64,000 nucleotides of DNA from Oscillospiraceae bacterium (lineage in GTDB: Bacteria; Bacillota; Clostridia; Oscillospirales; Acutalibacteraceae), in assembly GCA_910574935.1 (NCBI GenBank), contig CAJTCU010000004.1, forward strand, positions 124,001-188,000, written 5' to 3'. This document shows positions 53,260-61,808 of this stretch, in pieces. The translations under genes were made by a program, and so were the position numbers. Every line of letters starts with the position of its first letter. Position 1 is the stretch's first letter. The notes under the pieces were generated by a model. It saw only the letters and a program-made list of their open reading frames with translations. It was not told where the DNA came from and ran no database searches.

Positions 53260-54531
53260 CTAGGTCTTTTCTACATTGGAGCTCCGGGAGATATTCAGCA
53301 GAATGCCCATTTGCCCCAAGAGCATCATCAACGACGTGCCTCCCGAGCTGAAAAAGGGCAGACTGATGCCTGTATTAGGGATGGTATTGGTGACTACGCA
53401 GATATTTAGCACCGCCTGCAAACCCACCTGAAAGGTGATCCCCAGCCCCAGCATGGTGCCAAAGCGGTCCTTAGCGTTCAGCGAGATATACACCCCCCGC
53501 CACACCAAAAGGGCAAATAGTAACATAATTACCAGCGCCCCCACCAGGCCCAGTTCTTCGCAAACCACAGCGAAAATAAAGTCATTGTAGGGCATGGGCA
53601 GGTACAAGTACTTTTGGCGGGACTGTCCCAGCCCTACCCCCAGCAGCCCTCCTGAACCAATGGCGTACAGGGACTGGCGGGTCTGCCAGGTGTCATCGGG
53701 GTCGCCTTCAAAGGGATTCAGCCATACAGCAATGCGGTTCATCTGGTACACGCCGCCCTCACCGCTCTCGTCCTTGCCGCCAAAGCTCAGGTAGGCTAGC
53801 AGCAGAAGGACCAGCACCGCGCCGCCAATGATAAACCACCGGGGCTTGGTGCCGCCAATGAACATCATAATGGCCCCCAGCGCCAGTACGATCAAGGTGC
53901 CGGACATATGGTTCTCCAAAAAGATTAAAGCGGCAAACAGCCCCAACACCCCCACAAAAGGCAGCACCCCGTAACGGAAAGTGCCCATCTTTTCGGCGTA
54001 GATGGAGATCATGTGGGCAAAGAGCAGAATCAGCGCGAATTTGGCAATCTCCGAGGGCTGAAACTGTACCCCCAGGTTCAGCCAGCGGTAGGCCACGCCC
54101 TCTGGCGGGGCGATTTGCTTAACATGCAACAGCGGGCCAAATACCAATACCATAACCAGCAGTACCACCGTAACACCCGCTACGGGCAGGGCCAGCTTAT
54201 GAAAGCGATGGTAGTCGAAAAGAGAAATCAACAGCATAGCTACCACCCCAAAGGCCGCGAAAGCCCCCTGGCGGGAGATATAGAAGTAACTGTCGCCCTG
54301 GCTGTAGTAGCTGACCGCGTAGCTGGCGGAGAAGAGCATCACCAGTCCCACGGCCAGCAGAACCATAACAAACACAAAAAGGGGCATATCCAGCCCATTG
54401 CCTAAGCTGAACAGGGCATACTTCATCTTTCGGCGGCGCCGCTTTCTTTTTTCCGGCTGAGCGGCAGGGGTCCTGGGGGCCCGCCGGGGCGGCTGGTCCA
54501 GCCCCCGGGCAGTCCGGCCTACTGCTGGCAT
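53260..54531 (-). CDS. ftsW: SEDS glycosyltransferase FtsW
   Basis: A polytopic peptidoglycan polymerase of the SEDS family (FtsW/SpoVE/RodA), 423 residues with about ten helices. Conserved segments are VGLVMLFSASYAVSYYSQGD, LNLGVQFQPSEIAKFALIL, LIFLENHMSGTLIVLALGAI and TNTIPNTGISLPFFSSGGTS. A ~35-residue Arg/Pro-rich cytosolic N-terminus precedes helix 1. I chose ATG 54531, ten bases after AAAGGAG. Its position between mraY and murG favours FtsW over RodA. Confidence 0.93.
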   Translation of the reverse strand: MPAVGRTARGLDQPPRRAPRTPAAQPEKRKRRRRKMKYALFSLGNGLDMPLFVFVMVLLAVGLVMLFSASYAVSYYSQGDSYFYISRQGAFAAFGVVAMLLISLFDYHRFHKLALPVAGVTVVLLVMVLVFGPLLHVKQIAPPEGVAYRWLNLGVQFQPSEIAKFALILLFAHMISIYAEKMGTFRYGVLPFVGVLGLFAALIFLENHMSGTLIVLALGAIMMFIGGTKPRWFIIGGAVLVLLLLAYLSFGGKDESGEGGVYQMNRIAVWLNPFEGDPDDTWQTRQSLYAIGSGGLLGVGLGQSRQKYLYLPMPYNDFIFAVVCEELGLVGALVIMLLFALLVWRGVYISLNAKDRFGTMLGLGITFQVGLQAVLNICVVTNTIPNTGISLPFFSSGGTSLMMLLGQMGILLNISRSSNVEKT

Positions 54532-54626
54532 AGGCAATCAACTCCTTTCAATACTATGGATATTCTGTGCAAGCAGTTTGAAATTCCTCCAAACTCCAGT
54601 ATTTTCCTGTTTTATAACATGGTTCC

Positions 54627-55631
54627 CTACACCCCGAACAGTACGCAGGCCACGGCTGTGGCTCCACCCAGCAGGGTAACCAGGCAGAACACACCACAAA
54701 TCTTTACCTCGCTCCACCCGCACATCTCAAAGTGGTGGTGGATTGGCGACATCTTAAACAAGCGCTTGCCGTGGGTGGCCTTAAAATAACTTACCTGCAA
54801 CACAACCGACAAAATTTCCGCCCAGTAAATCAGCCCCAAAGGCAGCAGAAGCACCGGCATGTCAATGCCAAAGGCCAGGGCCCCCACCATGCCGCCCAAA
54901 AACAGGGAGCCCGTATCACCCATAAAGACCTTGGCTGGGTGGAAGTTCCAGATGAGAAAGCCGATGCATGCCGCAGCCGCGGCCACACCCATTACCGAAA
55001 GCCCTGTCATGGACAGAATCCCCGCGCACATAGCCAGGGCAATGAACACCACCAGGCTGACGCTGGTGTTCAGACCATCCACGCCGTCTGTAAAATTCAC
55101 CGCGTTAGTCAGGCCCACAATGAGAATAGCCGCCAAAGGATAATAGGCCAACCCTAAGTCGATCTGCCCAATAAAGGGCAGAATGGTAGTGGTTCCGCCC
55201 CCAGCCAGATAAATAGCCAGCAGATAGGCTCCAGCCACTAAAAACTGCAAGACCAATTTTTGCTTTTCTGTCAGCCCTAGGTTGCGTTTTTTGGTAATAC
55301 CGATATAGTCATCCATAAAGCCAATGGCCCCATAGCCCAGGGCCATACCCAGGCCCGCAAAGACCTTGGCGCTCATTAGCCCGCCCTCGCCCTTTGTGCA
55401 GCCATAGTACACCGGAATGCAGGAACACACCGCCGCCGCAATACCCAAAATAAACATGATTCCGCCCATGGTGGGGGTTCCCTGCTTTTTTTTGTGCCAG
55501 CTAGGTCCGATCTCTCGAATAGTCTGGCCAAACTTCAGCTTGTGTAAAAAAGGGATAAGCCACCAGCCCAGCACAGCCGTGACCGCAAAGGCCACCAGCG
55601 CGGCCAAAAAGTATAAGAAACTGTTGTTCAT
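54627..55631 (-). CDS. mraY: Phospho-N-acetylmuramoyl-pentapeptide transferase
   Basis: MraY makes lipid I from UDP-MurNAc-pentapeptide and undecaprenyl phosphate. The 334-residue membrane enzyme has ten helices, GPSWHKKKQGTPTMGGIMFI, the Asp pair GAIGFMDDYIGITKKRN and NFTDGVDGLNTSVSLVVF. The last cytosolic loop holds SPIHHHFEMCGWSEVKI. ATG 55631 is six bases after GAGAGGG. murD, which usually follows, is absent: the next gene is ftsW. Confidence 0.96.
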   Translation of the reverse strand: MNNSFLYFLAALVAFAVTAVLGWWLIPFLHKLKFGQTIREIGPSWHKKKQGTPTMGGIMFILGIAAAVCSCIPVYYGCTKGEGGLMSAKVFAGLGMALGYGAIGFMDDYIGITKKRNLGLTEKQKLVLQFLVAGAYLLAIYLAGGGTTTILPFIGQIDLGLAYYPLAAILIVGLTNAVNFTDGVDGLNTSVSLVVFIALAMCAGILSMTGLSVMGVAAAAACIGFLIWNFHPAKVFMGDTGSLFLGGMVGALAFGIDMPVLLLPLGLIYWAEILSVVLQVSYFKATHGKRLFKMSPIHHHFEMCGWSEVKICGVFCLVTLLGGATAVACVLFGV

Positions 55632-55723
55632 TTGCAACCCTCTCTTTTCCTGTTGAACGATTCCTTTTGCGCTTTTACATTTCAGTTCTAAAAAATTTGG
55701 CCCGGCTTTTGACTGCCGCCTTA

Positions 55724-58024
55724 CTAGTCCGGCAGATCCGTTACATAGGTCTCGGTGTTCAGCTCCGCCGCAAAGGTTAGGGAAATAACGGTTCCCTGCT
55801 TCACCTTTTCACCAGGCTCCACCCCCTGCAAAGAAACCACCGCGCCATCCTCTGTCACACCGTTTACGCTGATTTGCAGGCCCTGTACGTGTGCAAGATA
55901 ACTGGCGTTTACAAAATCATAGCCCAAGAAGTCCGGGACCTCTACCAGGGCCTCATCCATACCATAGCCCTGGGTGTACAGCACCACCATACCGTCTTTC
56001 GGCACGGTAGATCCGCTTTCCGGAATCTGCTCTACCACTTTGTTTTCCCAGTCCTCTCCATTGCCCACAATGTCATAGCCAAGCCCCTGCTCCTCCAGCT
56101 TCTTCTGGGCTTCGGCAATGGTAAGGCCCACCACAGAGGGTGTGACCATATCCAGCCGGTCGTATTCATCCTCTGTATATTTCACTTCGATTCCCAGATA
56201 GGGCAGCGCTTCCTGCATAATGGCGGAGAAGATGGGGCCCGCCACCGCGTTTCCACCATAGGACTTTGTATGGTCCGGCTCGTCAAAGAAAACCAGCAGC
56301 GCATATTGAGGGTTTTCCGCTGGGGCAAAGCCGCAGTAGGAGGCTATGTACTCCATTTCCGCCACATATTCCGGGTCGTCCGCGTGCTTTGCTTTATCCT
56401 CATAGAATTTAGCCACTTTTTCTGAAGTTCCGGTCTTTCCACAAATGCGGTAACCAGACACATATCCGCCCTTAGCCGTGCCCGAGGCCGCGTTCTGCTG
56501 CAAAATGCTGATCATAGTCTGAGAGGTCTCCTCGGAGATTACCTGGCGGCGGTAACTGGTGTCCGCTGTTTTCACAATGTTCCCATTGCCGTCTACAATT
56601 CTGTCCACTACATGGGGCCGCACCAGGTTGCCCCCGTTAGCCACCGCCGCGCAGGCGCTGATCATCTGGATTGGCGTAATACTAAAGTTCTGTCCAAAGC
56701 ATTCTGTGGCCAACTCAATCGGCAGCATGGTATCCGCTGGATGGTACAGGCTATCCGCTTCGCCGGGCAAATCAATACCGGTTTCGTCTGTAAACCCAAA
56801 TGCCTCCCGGTATTTGCAAAACCTATCCACCCCCAGCAAGTCACCAATATGCATGAACCAAGGGTTGCAGGAGTTACATACGCCCTCCCGGAATGTTGTA
56901 GTGCCGTGGCCGGACCGCTGCCAGCAGTGGATCGGATCCTTAACTCCCTCCAGCTTCTCGCCGCCGGTACAGGTATACTGGCTGTTTTCAGTGATCTCTC
57001 CCTCTTCCAGCGCCATGGAGCCGGTGCACATTTTGAACACACTGCCCGGGTAGTAGGTATCGGACACCGCTTTGTTCCGCCATTGCAGGTTCAGGGCGTT
57101 AGACTCCGCTTTATCCTTCTCATCTCCGTCGGGCATGGCGGCAATCTCTGTCAGCAGCTTTTGGTCCTGGATGGTAAAGGGATCATTTGGGTCAAAGCTG
57201 GGGTTGGTAGCCAGGCCAATGATCCCTCCGGTGTTTACATCCATCATAATGGCTACCGCGCCGGCCGCCACATTGTTTCGCTCAATGCCTTGGGCCAGGT
57301 ACTTTTCCAGAATGCTCTGTACCGTCTCATCTATCGTAAGCACCAGGTCATGTCCGTTTTCTGCCTCCACCACCTGCTCATACTCAAAGGGCATATCAGT
57401 GCCCCACCCATTTTTCGCGGCAATCAGTCGTCCGGCGCTGCCGCTAAGCTCGGCTTCATACTCGCTTTCCAGGCCTCCCAGGCCCTGGTTGTCAGAACCG
57501 GTAAAACCCAGCACATTAGAGGCCACCGTGCCGTATGGATAGTACCGTTTATAGTCATCAATAAGCCGGACGCCGTTGTCAATCTTATTCTTCCGCTTAA
57601 AGTCATTGATCTTATCCCGTATGTCTGTCTCGACTTTCCGCTTGATCACCGTATAATAGGAGCTCTTATCGCCGGTTTTCTCGTACAGTTCGGCCTCATC
57701 CAACTCCAGAATAGAGGCTAGCCCCGAGGCCACCGTATGCCGTAAGGCTTCATCCCCCGCCAAATAGGCGGGCTCCAGCACCACGGTCCACACACTGGCG
57801 CTCTGTGCCAGCACTTTTCCGGTAGCATCATAGATAGAGCCCCGCATGGCGGGCAAGGTGGTGTTCATTAAGCTTTGTTCCAATGCCTTGGCGCGCATTT
57901 CCTCCCCCCGGAGAATCTGCCAGTTAAACAGGCTGGCCGCTGCCGCCCCAAACCCCAGAATTATCAAAGCCGCTGTAATTCCCAGCGCTTTTCTTCTAAT
58001 TTTTTCCGTAGTCCCCTTTGCCAT
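55724..58024 (-). CDS. PASTA-containing penicillin-binding protein (SpoVD/PBP2B type)
   Basis: A class B transpeptidase of 766 residues for septal or spore-cortex peptidoglycan. After the anchor (GITAALIILGFGAAAASLFN) come the dimerisation domain (LPAMRGSIYDATGKVLAQSA) and the transpeptidase domain. Its S-x-x-K is in YPGSVFKMCTGSMALEEG, S-x-N is SCN in GVCNSCNPWFMHIG and K-T-G is in CGKTGTSEK. Two PASTA repeats end the protein, from TPSVVGLTIAEAQKKLEEQG and VPDFLGYDFVNASYLAHVQG. Whether it is the vegetative FtsI or the sporulation SpoVD cannot be told; only one copy is in this cluster. Confidence 0.93.
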   Translation of the reverse strand: MAKGTTEKIRRKALGITAALIILGFGAAAASLFNWQILRGEEMRAKALEQSLMNTTLPAMRGSIYDATGKVLAQSASVWTVVLEPAYLAGDEALRHTVASGLASILELDEAELYEKTGDKSSYYTVIKRKVETDIRDKINDFKRKNKIDNGVRLIDDYKRYYPYGTVASNVLGFTGSDNQGLGGLESEYEAELSGSAGRLIAAKNGWGTDMPFEYEQVVEAENGHDLVLTIDETVQSILEKYLAQGIERNNVAAGAVAIMMDVNTGGIIGLATNPSFDPNDPFTIQDQKLLTEIAAMPDGDEKDKAESNALNLQWRNKAVSDTYYPGSVFKMCTGSMALEEGEITENSQYTCTGGEKLEGVKDPIHCWQRSGHGTTTFREGVCNSCNPWFMHIGDLLGVDRFCKYREAFGFTDETGIDLPGEADSLYHPADTMLPIELATECFGQNFSITPIQMISACAAVANGGNLVRPHVVDRIVDGNGNIVKTADTSYRRQVISEETSQTMISILQQNAASGTAKGGYVSGYRICGKTGTSEKVAKFYEDKAKHADDPEYVAEMEYIASYCGFAPAENPQYALLVFFDEPDHTKSYGGNAVAGPIFSAIMQEALPYLGIEVKYTEDEYDRLDMVTPSVVGLTIAEAQKKLEEQGLGYDIVGNGEDWENKVVEQIPESGSTVPKDGMVVLYTQGYGMDEALVEVPDFLGYDFVNASYLAHVQGLQISVNGVTEDGAVVSLQGVEPGEKVKQGTVISLTFAAELNTETYVTDLPD

Positions 58025-58076
58025 CGGACAAACTCCTTTCCATCATGGGTAGTCCCCATTATGTATTGAACAAAAT

Positions 58077-58103
58077 GAGGGCCAAAAACCCGCCTTGGCC
58101 CTC
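58077..58103 (-). terminator. Weak terminator/attenuator hairpin before the PBP gene
   Basis: GAGGGCCAA pairs with TTGGCCCTC around a 9-base loop; on the minus strand only ATTTTG follows, so it may be a partial terminator between the ftsL-like and PBP genes. Confidence 0.45.
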
Positions 58104-58146
58104 TCTATTTCCTCCATTCTATTTTATTCCTGGCTAGCCCCGCTTA

Positions 58147-58671
58147 TTACCCGGCCAGCCAAGACCTTATCATCGCAAAAAATTGGTCAATGGGAGAACC
58201 GCCCTCTATGTCCTGTACTACAGTGCCTTTATCCTGAGATGCTACGTGTAGGTATGTAACCTGTGCGCCGGTCATTTTACTCATGCCCAACTGCTGCATG
58301 GCGTACTCTTCCACCTGCGCCTCGGTCATTTTTTGCGCCGCCTGCATGTTCAGCTGAATCTCCAGGCTTTCTGCCTCGGCTAAAGAGTTTTTTGTGTTAT
58401 TGATCTGTTCGGTCAACTCAGTTAGCTGCACCTCGCTATACACAGCACTGATTGCCGTGGCAAAAATGACCGCAAAGCAAATAACGGCCGCTGCCATACG
58501 AAGAAAGCCGCGCTGATGCTTTGGACTTTGCTGCGGTTGTTCTGGCAGCTCCACCACATTATCAGGACGTTGTTCCGGTTGTTCCTGTATTTTAGGCTCT
58601 AAAATGGGTGCTGCGCTCCCCATTCTCTCCTCAAAAAGAGAAAAATCATATGCTTCCGTCTGGCGTGCCAT
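58147..58671 (-). CDS. FtsL-like septum formation protein
   Basis: A 174-residue bitopic protein. It has a ~75-residue acidic, Gln/Pro-rich cytosolic part, one helix (FLRMAAAVICFAVIFATAIS) and an extracytoplasmic coiled coil (TELTEQINNTKNSLAEAESL). The segment VEEYAMQQLGMSKMTGAQVT is the typical end of FtsL/DivIC proteins. Its place between rsmH and the PBP gene is that of ftsL. ATG 58671 is preceded by GGGGGAGG. Confidence 0.8.
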   Translation of the reverse strand: MARQTEAYDFSLFEERMGSAAPILEPKIQEQPEQRPDNVVELPEQPQQSPKHQRGFLRMAAAVICFAVIFATAISAVYSEVQLTELTEQINNTKNSLAEAESLEIQLNMQAAQKMTEAQVEEYAMQQLGMSKMTGAQVTYLHVASQDKGTVVQDIEGGSPIDQFFAMIRSWLAG

Positions 58672-58766
58672 CAGTCTGCCTCCCCCTGCCGGTCCCATTG
58701 ACCGGCGCTTTTCCGCATCCTACGGCTTACAAAGCCGCCCCGCCGTTCACTCGCCCCAAATACCCG

Positions 58767-59693
58767 TTAGTTCTTTTCAAACACTCTTAACCGCGCGCTT
58801 CGAGAACGCGGGTTTTCTGCCACCTCTTCTTTTGAAGGGGCCACGCCCTTTTTATAGACCAGCTTTCCCTCTGGTTTACGCCCACAGACGCACACTGGAA
58901 AGTCCTTTGGACATACACACCCCTGGCACCAGGCGGCCATCTGCCGCTTAACGATCCGGTCCTCCAGAGAATGGAAGGTAATCACCGCTAGCCTTCCCCC
59001 GGGCTTTAACAGCCTAAAGGCCGCTTCCAACCCCTCCTGAAGCCGCTCCAGTTCGCCGTTCACTGCGATGCGCAGGGCCTGAAAGGTCTTTCTGGCCGGA
59101 TGTCCCTCGGCCCGCCGCACCGCAGCCGGAACAGAGCTCTTTACAATTTCCGCCAGCTGGGCCGTGCTGATAATAGGCGTCTCTTCCCTGGCCCGACAAA
59201 TGCCCGCCGCAATGCGCCCAGCACTTTTGTCCTCGCCATAGCGAAAAATAATATCCGCCAGCGCCTCCTGGGGCAGCGTATTCACCAGCTGCGCCGCCGT
59301 TTGCCCCTCCTGGGACATCCGCATATCCAGCGGCGCGTCATGGTGGTAGGAAAACCCCCGCTCCACCGCGTCCAGCTGGTGGGAGGAAACGCCAATATCT
59401 AACAACACCCCGTCCACAGCGCTCATGCCGTTTTCCTTTGCCAATTGGGCCATGTCGCTAAAGTTTCCTCGAACCACCCTGCTGTTGGGAAAAGCCTTCA
59501 GCCGTTGGCCTGCGGCCTCTACCGCGTCTGGATCCTGGTCAATGGACAACAGCTGGCCAGTGACCAACTGTTCCAAAATAGCTTGGGAGTGTCCCCCACC
59601 GCCGGCAGTTCCATCAATATAAAAGCCATCCGGGCGGATATTTAGGGCCTGAATGGTCTCGCAAAACAATACCGGGATGTGTTCAAATCCCAT
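58767..59693 (-). CDS. rsmH: 16S rRNA (cytosine(1402)-N(4))-methyltransferase RsmH
   Basis: RsmH methylates N4 of C1402 in the ribosomal P site. The 308-residue protein begins GFEHIPVLFCETIQALNIRP and has the SAM-binding GTAGGGGHSQAILE and DGVLLDIGVSSHQLDAVERG. The end reads KKGVAPSKEEVAENPRSRSA. The family length (~310) and its conserved start select ATG 59693; the reading from 59765 adds 24 unusual residues. It lies second in the dcw cluster after mraZ. Confidence 0.96.
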   Translation of the reverse strand: MGFEHIPVLFCETIQALNIRPDGFYIDGTAGGGGHSQAILEQLVTGQLLSIDQDPDAVEAAGQRLKAFPNSRVVRGNFSDMAQLAKENGMSAVDGVLLDIGVSSHQLDAVERGFSYHHDAPLDMRMSQEGQTAAQLVNTLPQEALADIIFRYGEDKSAGRIAAGICRAREETPIISTAQLAEIVKSSVPAAVRRAEGHPARKTFQALRIAVNGELERLQEGLEAAFRLLKPGGRLAVITFHSLEDRIVKRQMAAWCQGCVCPKDFPVCVCGRKPEGKLVYKKGVAPSKEEVAENPRSRSARLRVFEKN

Positions 59694-60028
59694 AAACGCC
59701 ACCCGCCCCCAAGACGAGGCTCTTCCTTTCCTTCCCAGTTGTGGGAAATGATTGGCCAACTTCAAATGTTATTGGTTACGGTAGTTGACATAAAACCATT
59801 GCTCCTGTACAATATAGAAACACAAGATTCCCTTCCGAATCAAGGGCTTTTGGCCTTCCTTCTTGGCTGCCGCCCTTGGGCGGCAGCGGAAAACGTAATG
59901 CTTTGCCTTTCCCCACTGGCAATTTTCCCCCCTAAAGTCTTTACCACCTTGAAAGAAGCGGGCAGAACCTTTTTCTTTCAGGGAAGTTTCCTGATTATTT
60001 CAAACGCCGGTTCGCTTTTTAGAAGTTT
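59694..60028. other. Gap between mraZ and rsmH with an opposing promoter
   Basis: 335 bases without a supported gene, unusual for adjacent mraZ and rsmH. It contains a consensus-like plus-strand promoter and a perfect hairpin GCTGCCGCCC/GGGCGGCAGC at about 59866-59887. A second weak inverted repeat TGAAAGAA/TTCTTTCA stands near 59952-59981. The 117-residue plus-strand frame over it has no family resemblance. Confidence 0.5.
59785..59813 (+). promoter_or_regulatory. Plus-strand promoter antisense to the dcw cluster
   Basis: TTGACA (59785-59790), 17 bases, TACAAT (59808-59813). It would transcribe towards and into mraZ in antisense. Confidence 0.6.
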
Positions 60029-60448
60029 CTAAAAGCCCAGCAAATTCATGCTCTCTTCAATGTCCGCGTCAGTCTGCTGTGCGCAATAAGCCTCCCAGCG
60101 GGCAGTATCCCATATCTCGGCCCGCACTGCCGCGCCAATGACGGTTACATCCTTTTCCAGCCCCGCATGGGCCCGTAAGCTTGGTGGAATCAAAATACGT
60201 CCCTGTTTATCCGGCTCCACCTCTGCCGCGCCGGAAAAAAAATAGCGTTGAATGCCTTTGCCCTGTGCCAAAGGCATGGCCGCCACCTTTTCCATCAGCT
60301 TGTCCCACTGAGCATTGGAAAGAACAAACAGGCAGCCATCCAAGCCCTTGCAGACATAAAACTTATCCCCCAAATCCTCACGGAACTTAGAGGGCACCGT
60401 CACCCGGCCTTTGGGGTCCATATTGTGCCGATGCTCACCTGTCAGCAT
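60029..60448 (-). CDS. mraZ: Transcriptional regulator MraZ
   Basis: MraZ is a ring-forming AbrB-fold regulator that binds direct repeats upstream of its own cluster. The 139-residue protein has two swapped-hairpin halves: GEHRHNMDPKGRVTVPSKFR and AAEVEPDKQGRILIPPSLRA. Both carry the D-x-K/Q-G-R motif. ATG 60448 is chosen by family length and AAAGGAAA upstream; the 182-residue reading would include the promoter. It heads the dcw cluster. Confidence 0.95.
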   Translation of the reverse strand: MLTGEHRHNMDPKGRVTVPSKFREDLGDKFYVCKGLDGCLFVLSNAQWDKLMEKVAAMPLAQGKGIQRYFFSGAAEVEPDKQGRILIPPSLRAHAGLEKDVTVIGAAVRAEIWDTARWEAYCAQQTDADIEESMNLLGF

Positions 60449-60542
60449 AGCGCCTGTTTCCTTTCCGGCGCCATGCGCCCTTAGTCCGGCACAGCCTATC
60501 TTCCGCACTTTGCCGCCCGGTTGATACTGAGTGCCCCAACGT

Positions 60543-60569
60543 GGCACTTTTACCCACTTCACCCCACTT
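60543..60569 (-). promoter_or_regulatory. MraZ boxes
   Basis: On the minus strand AAGTGGGG, AAGTGGGT and AAAGTGCC follow one another at ten-base spacing. This is the known MraZ operator pattern of GTGG repeats. They lie right after the -10 element, so MraZ would control its own operon. Confidence 0.85.
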
Positions 60570-60578
60570 GGTACCACT

Positions 60579-60607
60579 ATTATAGCTTATTCCCCATCTA
60601 AAAGCAA
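60579..60607 (-). promoter_or_regulatory. Promoter of mraZ and the dcw cluster
   Basis: On the minus strand TTGCTT (60607-60602), 17 bases, TATAAT (60584-60579), just upstream of the MraZ boxes. Confidence 0.75.
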
Positions 60608-60676
60608 CCGCTAAATCTTGCGTAAAGCCGCTCTTTTCCAGGGCCGAAGGCATGTTCGACCCTATCTGGAGAGAAC

Positions 60677-60715
60677 AAAAATTCCCTTCGCTATATCTTG
60701 CGAAGGGAAAAAACG
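60677..60715. terminator. Bidirectional terminator before mraZ
   Basis: TTCCCTTCG pairs with CGAAGGGAA, flanked by AAAAA and AAAAAA, i.e. T-runs on the minus strand. It ends the transcript of the coaD-linked gene and insulates mraZ. Confidence 0.85.
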
Positions 60716-60755
60716 TTTCAGTATAGAATTGTGGGTTTAAAACAAGTTACAGGTC

Positions 60756-61235
60756 TTACATTTGTGCATTTCGCTGTGAAGCCTTAATATTTTGCCGGGT
60801 CTTGCGCAATTCGTTCAAGCTTTCCGAAAGAGACTCATCGGTACGGCGCATTAGGTCGTCCACATATTCGTTGCTGGCCTTGCGCATCTCTTTAAACTTC
60901 GCCTGGGCCTGGCCCAGCATTTCGTTGGCCTTTGCCTGGGCCAGACGCACAATCTCCTCCTGCATCACCAGAGACTTGGCCCGTTCCTCCGCCGCGCGCA
61001 CGATAGAGTCCGCCTCTCGGTGGGCCTCGGCAAGAATCTGTCCATGGTCCGCCACAATGGCCTTAGCTTGGCCTATCTCCTGGGGAAACACATCTCGAAT
61101 ATCATCCAGAATTGCCCGAATCTCTTCACTATCCACCAGTACTTTCCCAGAGGAAAGAGGCATTTTCCACCCCTTATCCAGCACGTCATACATTTCGTCA
61201 ATAAGGTCCTCAATCGTCGCTTGATTATTGCTCAT
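60756..61235 (-). CDS. DivIVA/V-ATPase subunit-like coiled-coil protein
   Basis: A 159-residue, largely coiled-coil cytosolic protein. The N-terminus IEDLIDEMYDVLDKGWKMPL and SSGKVLVDSEEIRAILDDIR precede ~90 residues of Ala/Glu/Arg heptads (AHREADSIVRAAEERAKSLV). This kind of protein, annotated as ATPase- or DivIVA-like, is often found next to coaD in Clostridia. The function is unknown; a scaffold role in division or envelope is a guess. It is 31 bases downstream of coaD in the same direction. Confidence 0.8.
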   Translation of the reverse strand: MSNNQATIEDLIDEMYDVLDKGWKMPLSSGKVLVDSEEIRAILDDIRDVFPQEIGQAKAIVADHGQILAEAHREADSIVRAAEERAKSLVMQEEIVRLAQAKANEMLGQAQAKFKEMRKASNEYVDDLMRRTDESLSESLNELRKTRQNIKASQRNAQM

Positions 61236-61266
61236 AATAACCCGTTCCTTTCCGCTTGCTTGAAGC

Positions 61267-61773
61267 TTATTCTCCCCGCTGGCACAGCCGGCCCCGAATT
61301 GTCCCTAAAATGCACTCTGGCACAAAATGGGAGATGTCTCCCCCAAAGCCTGCCACCTGCTTTACCATGCTGGAGCTTAAAAACATATACTCCGCACTGG
61401 TAGAGAGGAACATGGTCTCCAGCTGGGGATTTAGCTTTTTATTGGTCAAGGCCTGCTGAAACTCATACTCAAAATCTGTCAACGCCCGTAGGCCCTTTAC
61501 CACCACTACGGCTCCCTTTTGGCGGGCATAGTCGGCTAAAAGCCCTTCTACCCGGTCGGCCTCCACATTGCGCAGGCCCTGCTGGGCACAGACCTTTTGG
61601 AGCATTTCAATACGCTCTTCCACTGAAAATGAGTAGCGTTTGTCCGGATTCACCGGCACCGCCACAATAATTCGGTCAAAAATCTTTGCTGCCCGGCTGA
61701 TAATATCCAGGTGTCCAAGGGTCACTGGGTCAAAACTCCCCGGGCAAATGGCGGTTTTCATGTGCTCTCCCAT
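61267..61773 (-). CDS. coaD: Phosphopantetheine adenylyltransferase
   Basis: CoaD couples 4'-phosphopantetheine and ATP to dephospho-CoA. The 168-residue protein has the T/HxGH-type nucleotide motif CPGSFDPVTLGHLDIISR, KGLRALTDFEYEFQQALTN and SSSMVKQVAGFGGD. AAAGGAG lies eight bases before ATG 61773, which gives four extra residues before the usual MKTAICPG start. It is transcribed with the methyltransferase and rsmD upstream. Confidence 0.96.
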   Translation of the reverse strand: MGEHMKTAICPGSFDPVTLGHLDIISRAAKIFDRIIVAVPVNPDKRYSFSVEERIEMLQKVCAQQGLRNVEADRVEGLLADYARQKGAVVVVKGLRALTDFEYEFQQALTNKKLNPQLETMFLSTSAEYMFLSSSMVKQVAGFGGDISHFVPECILGTIRGRLCQRGE

Positions 61774-61808
61774 GGGCGGCACTCCTTTATTATGAGATAA
61801 AATTTCTG

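Noticed and set aside
56612-57721. 369-codon plus-strand open frame over the PBP gene
   Set aside because: Antisense shadow of the PASTA-PBP gene, His/Gly/Val-rich composition typical of shadow frames.
59679-60032. 117-codon plus-strand frame between rsmH and mraZ
   Set aside because: No recognisable domain or ribosome binding site; its start lies within rsmH antisense.
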